Assembly: GCA_052033505.1 (NCBI GenBank)
Contig: JBPOJN010000054.1
Span: 1-10,860, forward strand
Origin: JBPOJN01 sp052033505
Lineage (GTDB): Bacteria > UBA10199 > JACPAL01 > GCA-016699445
DNA: 10,860 nucleotides
Direction of reading: 5' to 3'
Positions 6,847 through 10,860 of this stretch are shown here, one piece after another (position 1 is the first letter of the stretch; every line of letters begins with the position of its first letter). A program made the translations under genes and the position numbers. The notes beneath the pieces were generated by a model that had not been told where the DNA came from, did not search any database, and saw only the letters and a program-made list of their open reading frames with translations.

Positions 6847-7617
6847 TCACTTCAGCAGCCCCATACCGCCCGCGATCAGAATTTCCTGCTGAAATTGCTT
6901 GTCGTGAAAATGCATCAACAGCGGGATCGTGACGGCCGAAACCCTGCGCAGCGCCTCCGTTGCGTTTTCCTCAGGATCCTCCAATCCGGGATAGGGGAGA
7001 ATCGGCACGACGAACGATTGATAATCCGAGTCGCGCATTCGGGGTATCAGAGTAAACCCTTCATCTTTGATCAGTAAGGTCGGGTCTTTCCTCCTATCGG
7101 ATTGCATGCATGTCAATTTATGGACGATCGGAATTTCTTCGAGGTCTCCATCTTTGATGACTTCGACCTCGAAGCTGAATTTTCGCTGTGGCGGATCTTG
7201 ATCCGCGTGGGGCTCCGCGGAAGTATCGCATTTTATCGAAATAATGGCCTTCGTTTGATGGCTAATGATTTGGAACCAAGACGGCAAGGAGCCAGGCGCG
7301 GTGTTGGCGAATTCCCAGTATAAAGAGGCTTGCCAGCGCCTGTCGTACCACTCGCGGCTCATTGTCGGCCGGGACTTGGGACCGAAATAAAAAGAAGCGC
7401 GATCGAAGGTTTGTTCCTGGATATAAAATGGGTGGATTCCAACTTTTGAAATTCCGACGCGGAGATTTTTAGCGTCCCTCTCGGCGTACAGTTGTACCCC
7501 ATCGCTAAGCTCCCAATGGCTGAACGGGTCCTCCTCACCCGACAGTTGGCGTCCTCGCACGAAGGAAAGATGGAACGTCTGGGCCATTTTCGAGGCTAAC
7601 GAATAACTGTCGTTCAT
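6847..7617 (-). CDS. hypothetical protein, function unknown
   Basis: I do not recognise this 256-residue protein. It is mixed charged and hydrophobic, without a signal peptide or obvious membrane helix. Visible stretches are an aromatic-rich centre ('REWYDRRWQASLYWEF', 88-103), only two cysteines (130, 170), and a glycine-containing hydrophobic C-terminus ('ILIAGGMGLLK'). The composition looks like real globular protein, not a shadow frame, and no competing gene covers the stretch. The ATG at 7617 lacks a clear ribosome binding site. Met11 is an alternative start, also without one. It lies 40 nt downstream of the OmpA-family gene on the same strand, with no terminator between them, so co-transcription is possible. 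Base composition looks somewhat lower in G+C than its neighbours. Confidence 0.65.
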   Translation of the reverse strand: MNDSYSLASKMAQTFHLSFVRGRQLSGEEDPFSHWELSDGVQLYAERDAKNLRVGISKVGIHPFYIQEQTFDRASFYFGPKSRPTMSREWYDRRWQASLYWEFANTAPGSLPSWFQIISHQTKAIISIKCDTSAEPHADQDPPQRKFSFEVEVIKDGDLEEIPIVHKLTCMQSDRRKDPTLLIKDEGFTLIPRMRDSDYQSFVVPILPYPGLEDPEENATEALRRVSAVTIPLLMHFHDKQFQQEILIAGGMGLLK

Positions 7618-7657
7618 CTCGGAATTGTCGATCCCCGGGAAAAGAGGTTGTGCGGTT

Positions 7658-9019
7658 TCAGCGCCGGGTCGTTTTTTCTTTTCTCTCGACCACTTCTTCC
7701 TTCTGCTTCAACTCCTGGATCGAGATGATGTGGAATTCCGTGCGACGGTTTTGGGCCATGCCTTCTTCAGTTTTGTTCGAGGCGACGGGTTGGAACTCGC
7801 CGCGGCCGACGGCTTCCAGGCGGTCGGCGGCGACGCCGTATTCGATGAGCTTGGTCACGACGGACTTGGCGCGGTTATTCGAGAGATTCAGGTTATACTC
7901 GTCGGAACCGCGGAAATCGGTGTGGCCTTCGACGCGAACGCGGCGGATGTAGGGTGTGTTGTTCATGATCTCGGCGACGTCCTTAACGATCGGCAGAGAT
8001 TCCGGTTTGATCGTCCATTTGGCCGTGTCGAAATGGATGGGCTGCAGGATCTTGATCTGGCCGCCTTCGATCTTCGCGTATTTGTGAACGGTCACGGTTT
8101 TTTCGATGATGCGCGTGCGCGGTTCGCGAGGCTGAATCGGAGGCGCTTCGTAGGTCAGCATACTGAAGACGCGGAAGTCAGGGGTACCGTAGCCGTTCGT
8201 GAGTCCAATGCCGGCGCCCAAGGTCGCATCCAAGCGGCTATTCCAGAAACCTTTTCGAGCGCCGAACATCCACTCGAGGGGGCTGCGGTTTGAGCCGGAA
8301 CCGTTGAGCGACAATGATCCGTCAATTTCGGTCAATCCATGCAGGTCCCAGTCTTCGCGGATCGGACGCGTATAACCGATGCCGTAGAGCAGTTCTTGGC
8401 CGACGTTGAGATTGAGCAGATTTTCTCGTTCGCGGAAGCGGAAGCCTAAGTTCGCGACGATTTTATTTTTATGGATCGTGACGTCGTAGAGGCCTTTCAG
8501 TCCGCCGGTGATGGTCTTGTCGCCTGTATACTTGCCCATGCTGCCGGAAGGTAACGTTACGAACGGAGAAACGGCCGCGCCCATGTGGATGGGATCATTG
8601 ACCGGGTCGCCGTGTTCCCAAAGCCGAAATTTTCCGGCGATGCCGATGTCGCCGAAAGCCGCCGTCGATTGTCCGGCGGAAGTTCCGATGGGTTCGATTT
8701 TAAGGTTCGGGAAGAAGGGGACGCTCAAGCCTACGGAGGCCCAGTCGTTCAATCCGTAAGCGGCCGTCAGCGTCGTATTCACCTGATAGTTCACCAGCGC
8801 ATCGAGGCGCGCGCCGGTCGAAACGAGACCCAGTTCCAGAGGATTCTTTGCGAAGCTTAATCCCAATCCCAAACTCCAGGCCTTTTTGGGCAGGGTGCGG
8901 TGGTCGAGGAGATTGATCAGTCCTAGGTTATCGAAGTTCGGGCGGAATTGTTCGCTGTTCAAGGCCCAGGCGGAAGCGGCCGAGAGCAGGAAAAAAGAGG
9001 TCAGTAAAAAACGTTTCAC
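7658..9019 (-). CDS. outer-membrane beta-barrel protein with C-terminal OmpA domain
   Basis: The protein has 453 residues. Residues 1-19 ('MKRFLLTSFFLLSAASAWA') form a textbook signal peptide with AWA before the cleavage site. Residues 20-293 are rich in alternating hydrophobic strands and GLG/GIG turns, as in a beta-barrel. A linker ('PPIQPREPRTRIIEKT') leads to an OmpA-like peptidoglycan-binding domain (about 319-435) with 'VEGHTDFRGSDEYNLNLSNNRA', including Asp368 and Arg383 at the usual diaminopimelate-binding positions. The tail is highly charged. I chose the GTG at 9019 over the ATG at 9043, because AGGAG lies 7 nt before the GTG and the signal peptide then starts cleanly. It probably anchors the outer membrane to peptidoglycan. 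It follows the TSP3-repeat gene after 38 nt. Confidence 0.9.
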   Translation of the reverse strand: MKRFLLTSFFLLSAASAWALNSEQFRPNFDNLGLINLLDHRTLPKKAWSLGLGLSFAKNPLELGLVSTGARLDALVNYQVNTTLTAAYGLNDWASVGLSVPFFPNLKIEPIGTSAGQSTAAFGDIGIAGKFRLWEHGDPVNDPIHMGAAVSPFVTLPSGSMGKYTGDKTITGGLKGLYDVTIHKNKIVANLGFRFRERENLLNLNVGQELLYGIGYTRPIREDWDLHGLTEIDGSLSLNGSGSNRSPLEWMFGARKGFWNSRLDATLGAGIGLTNGYGTPDFRVFSMLTYEAPPIQPREPRTRIIEKTVTVHKYAKIEGGQIKILQPIHFDTAKWTIKPESLPIVKDVAEIMNNTPYIRRVRVEGHTDFRGSDEYNLNLSNNRAKSVVTKLIEYGVAADRLEAVGRGEFQPVASNKTEEGMAQNRRTEFHIISIQELKQKEEVVERKEKTTRR

Positions 9020-9057
9020 GAAATATCTCCTCACGACCTGCATGAATTTTTGTAAGT

Positions 9058-10545
9058 TTAAGAGGGTTCGCGGATCAGGCTACAGGCACCGAAACCGCTG
9101 CCCTGGATCTGCACGTTATTCCCGCTGTTCGGGATGTTGATGTCCGGATCGACGCCTTCGCCGGGGAAGAGAGGGTCATGTCCCGCGTCGACTTCATCGC
9201 CGTCGGAGACGCCGTCGCCGTCCGTGTCGGGATTCAAGGGATCCGTGCCGATGTCGCCTTCATCACCATCAGGCAATCCGTCGTTGTCGCTGTCCGGATC
9301 GCGGTAGTCGGGGATTCCATCATTGTCGGTGTCGCGCGGCGGTCCGCAATTCTGTGCAGAAGGACCGCCTTCGTCGGCATCGGGCAGTCCATCGTTGTCG
9401 CTTTCCGTGTCGCGGAGATCGGGAGTTCCGTCGTTATCCGAGTTCGGAAGATTGCTGCAGGCCGTGGAGACCGGATCAATGGTCGCGAACTCTGTGGGCG
9501 AGATCACGCCGTCGCCATTGGTGTCCGCGCCCGCCGTATCGCCTTCCCATAGGTCGCAGATGCCGTCGTTGTCCGAGTCTCGATCGAGATAATCTGCGTT
9601 CGTGTCGCTATCCGTGTCCGGAGCGTGGAATCCGTCGTTGATATCGACGTCTCCGTCTCCGTCGACGTCGTTGCCCAAGACGCAAGCGTCGTCCCTTTGC
9701 TCGGTATCGTCGGGGACGCCATCGTTGTCGGAATCGTCATCCGCGCCGTTCGGGACCCCGTCGTCGTCGCTGTCGAAGAAATCTTTGGTATTTACGAAGA
9801 GACGCACATCGTCTTCGCCGATGCCGTCGTCGTTTGCACTGCCGGCTCGGAACACGAGCCCAATGTCGGCGTCCGGATCCGCGGGGGGGATAGAAGAAAA
9901 GCCGGGCAATTGGGAAAAATTCACAATTGTAAATTCGAGGTGGGGAGCGCCGACGCCGGGTGAGACGAATACCGAGCTCGCTGTGCTCGCGGCCACCGTG
10001 GGGCCATAATAGCCGTTGGACGAGATGTCGAAAATACTTTGACCCGGGGTGACTTCGCTGACGCGAAAGCCCGCGGGCAATTGTCGTCCGACGCTGCTGC
10101 CGGCCACAATTTCAGGGGTATCGCCAAGATTTCCAGCGACGGCGTCGAAGTCGAAGACAAGTCCGAAGAATTCGGCGACGCTCAGATTGGGATAATCCAG
10201 GCCACTACTGGCGGCCAATCCTGCGCTAGTACCTCCGGGATCGCCGTCCCCATCCGCGTCGCCAAATATGGTGGGTATGCCTGCATCATCAAATGTGCGG
10301 ATTCCGACGAACAGTGTATCCGACGGTTGGCTGTAAAGAAGGCAGATTTGATTCACGTCCCAACCGCTGATTTCGCCGATCAGCGCTGCGGGAAGTCCTA
10401 CATCTCCTGCAGGATCATTAAAGCACGCGGTCGCCGCGAAGTCGTTGTCGACTCTCCCTGTAAAGGTCACGGCGGCGGTGGGCGGAACAAAACAGAACAG
10501 CGAAAGGGAGATGACGCAGAGGGCTTTGAGTTTTTTTGGATTCAT
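9058..10545 (-). CDS. secreted TSP3/EF-hand-like calcium-binding repeat protein
   Basis: The protein has 495 residues. Residues 1-25 are a signal peptide ('LCVISLSLFCFVPPTAA'). Residues 26-250 form a domain I cannot assign. From about 256 to 460 follow thrombospondin type 3-like repeats of the form D-x-D-N-D-G-x-P-D. The region also holds a canonical EF-hand loop, 'DTNGDGVISPTE' (341-352), and a dockerin-like loop, 'DVDGDGDVDIND' (293-304). Many Asp side chains point to calcium binding outside the cytoplasm. The C-terminus is 'GSGFGACSLIREPS', with no membrane helix after it. The ribosome binding site before the ATG at 10545 is weak. In related bacteria TSP3 repeats often sit within an OmpA-domain protein; here the OmpA-domain protein is the next gene. 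Confidence 0.85.
   Translation of the reverse strand: MNPKKLKALCVISLSLFCFVPPTAAVTFTGRVDNDFAATACFNDPAGDVGLPAALIGEISGWDVNQICLLYSQPSDTLFVGIRTFDDAGIPTIFGDADGDGDPGGTSAGLAASSGLDYPNLSVAEFFGLVFDFDAVAGNLGDTPEIVAGSSVGRQLPAGFRVSEVTPGQSIFDISSNGYYGPTVAASTASSVFVSPGVGAPHLEFTIVNFSQLPGFSSIPPADPDADIGLVFRAGSANDDGIGEDDVRLFVNTKDFFDSDDDGVPNGADDDSDNDGVPDDTEQRDDACVLGNDVDGDGDVDINDGFHAPDTDSDTNADYLDRDSDNDGICDLWEGDTAGADTNGDGVISPTEFATIDPVSTACSNLPNSDNDGTPDLRDTESDNDGLPDADEGGPSAQNCGPPRDTDNDGIPDYRDPDSDNDGLPDGDEGDIGTDPLNPDTDGDGVSDGDEVDAGHDPLFPGEGVDPDINIPNSGNNVQIQGSGFGACSLIREPS
9166..9780 (-). repeat. TSP3 repeat-coding region
   Basis: Degenerate direct repeats based on a CCRTCGTTGTCG-type unit (+ strand) recur through this stretch and encode the D-x-D-N-D-G-x-P-D motifs. 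The clearest pair is 9367-9444 and 9256-9333 (residues 368-393 and 405-430), two 26-residue blocks 111 nt apart, each shaped S/T-D-N-D-G-x-P-D-x-R-D-x-x-S-D-N-D-G-L-P-D-x-D-E-G. The units differ by point changes, so this is an old duplication kept as protein repeats. Because it is coding and has no uniform spacers, it is not a CRISPR array. Confidence 0.8.
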
Positions 10546-10557
10546 TTTATTTTTTCG

Positions 10558-10586
10558 CTTTCATCACTCGCGGTTTTTTTCGTCAA
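10558..10586 (-). promoter_or_regulatory. possible promoter for the TSP3-OmpA operon
   Basis: On the minus strand TTGACG (10586-10581) is followed 17 nt later by TGAAAG (10563-10558), only about 13 nt before the ATG at 10545. The -35 is good (5 of 6) and the -10 poor. Transcripts would have a very short leader. This is a weak proposal based only on spacing. Confidence 0.22.
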
Positions 10587-10617
10587 GGCAAACGTGAAAA
10601 CGCGCGCGTAAAATTTT

Positions 10618-10689
10618 CGAAAACGAAAAAAAACGCGAAAACCCGCATAAAAAGCGGGTAAAAACGAAAAAAGATATCGACAAGAAAAA
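10618..10689. promoter_or_regulatory. phased A-tracts, probable bent DNA upstream of the HU gene
   Basis: A-runs lie at 10620-10623, 10626-10633, 10638-10641, 10649-10653, 10660-10664, 10667-10672 and 10685-10689. The centres of the second to fifth are about 10, 11.5 and 11 nt apart, close to the helical repeat, a pattern known to give intrinsic curvature. The rest of the 207-nt divergent gap (10546-10752) holds no recognisable sigma-70 promoter with both boxes. Curved A-rich DNA is common upstream of strongly expressed genes. That link is inferred. Confidence 0.4.
10641..10659 (-). terminator. hairpin with T-rich tail on the minus strand
   Basis: ACCCGC (10641-10646) and GCGGGT (10654-10659) form a perfect 6-bp stem around a 7-nt AT-rich loop. 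Read on the minus strand, the stem is followed by TTTCGCG and then eight T (10633-10626), like a weak intrinsic terminator. Read on the plus strand only A-runs follow. No minus-strand gene ends to its right within the window. It could instead shield the TSP3 gene from antisense transcription, or be part of the HU upstream region. Confidence 0.3.
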
Positions 10690-10752
10690 CGGGAGTTGTT
10701 AAAAGCGCGTAAATTCAACGCCAAATCATCCAAACAAAGGGAGGAAATCGAT

Positions 10753-10860
10753 ATGGCCAAGTCACTCACGAAGTCCCAAACGATCGACGCGATCGCGAAA
10801 AAAGCGGATCTGCCCAAGAAGCAGATCACCGGCATCCTCTAGGAGCTCGTTGCCCTCGCG
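10753..10860 (+). pseudogene. HU-family DNA-binding protein gene, interrupted by in-frame TAG (partial)
   Basis: The strong ribosome binding site GGGAGG (10738-10743) precedes ATG 10753. The frame reads 'MAKSLTKSQTIDAIAKKADL' and continues PKKQITGIL, the first helices of an HU/IHF-type histone-like protein. Codon 30 (10840-10842) is TAG. After it the same frame resumes with ELVALA to the window edge, fitting the continuation expected in HU (compare E. coli HU-alpha 'AALESTLAAI', where a Glu occupies that place). A single G-to-T change in GAG would create this stop. Either the gene is recently broken, the stop is a sequencing or assembly error, or it is read through. The rest of the gene lies outside the window, so its state further on cannot be judged. 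Confidence 0.7.

Noticed and set aside
6851..6893. Inverted repeat TTCAGCAG / CTGCTGAA at the end of the minus-strand gene
   Set aside because: The 27-nt loop and lack of a T-run make it a poor terminator. It is probably chance within coding sequence.
7625..8293. 222-codon open frame on the plus strand
   Set aside because: It is antisense to the OmpA domain and barrel, which have clear homology. The product looks like reverse-frame translation.
9166..9780. Possible CRISPR-like repeat array
   Set aside because: The repeats are degenerate, in frame and encode Asp-rich TSP3 motifs. There are no uniform repeats with unique spacers.
10547..10564. Five-codon minus-strand micro-ORF (MKAKK) just before the TSP3 gene
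   Set aside because: It ends 1 nt before the gene start and could be a leader peptide, but such tiny frames are expected by chance in A/T-rich leaders, and it has no clear ribosome binding site.

Overview
The window reads as part of the chromosome of a Gram-negative bacterium. Gene content and order (rplU-rpmA-obgE, then proB-proA-rsfS-gpmI), TSP3-repeat and OmpA-family surface proteins, and an HU protein of the 'MAKSLTKSQ' type suggest a Bdellovibrionota or other former deltaproteobacterial lineage. That placement is inference. No mobile element, tRNA, rRNA or CRISPR array is visible.

Left part (1-6846, + strand): after the tail of an unidentified reading frame (1-84) comes a housekeeping cluster: rplU, rpmA, obgE, a BolA/IbaG-family gene, proB, proA, rsfS, gpmI and yajQ. 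From bolA to gpmI the genes overlap by 1, 4, 8 and 4 nt, so that stretch is almost certainly one translationally coupled unit. It combines ribosome assembly and silencing (L21, L27, Obg, RsfS), the first two steps of proline synthesis (ProB, ProA), glycolysis (GpmI) and two small regulatory proteins (BolA-like, YajQ). The 152-nt gap between rpmA and obgE can fold into three short hairpins and looks like a structured leader or a small RNA.

Right part (6847-10545, - strand): a 256-codon gene of unknown function whose stop codon directly abuts that of yajQ, then an outer-membrane beta-barrel protein with a C-terminal OmpA peptidoglycan-binding domain, and upstream of it a secreted protein with an unknown N-terminal domain and a calcium-binding TSP3/EF-hand-like repeat region. 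The last two are 38 nt apart and probably form a two-gene envelope operon.

Far right (10546-10860): an A-tract-rich intergenic region, then on the + strand the start of an HU-type DNA-binding protein gene. It has a strong ribosome binding site, but codon 30 is TAG, and HU-like sequence continues in frame after it. The most notable points are this interrupted HU gene, the folded region before obgE, the histone-H1-like basic tail on RsfS, and the split TSP3/OmpA pair. I see no clear sign of an undescribed multi-gene system.
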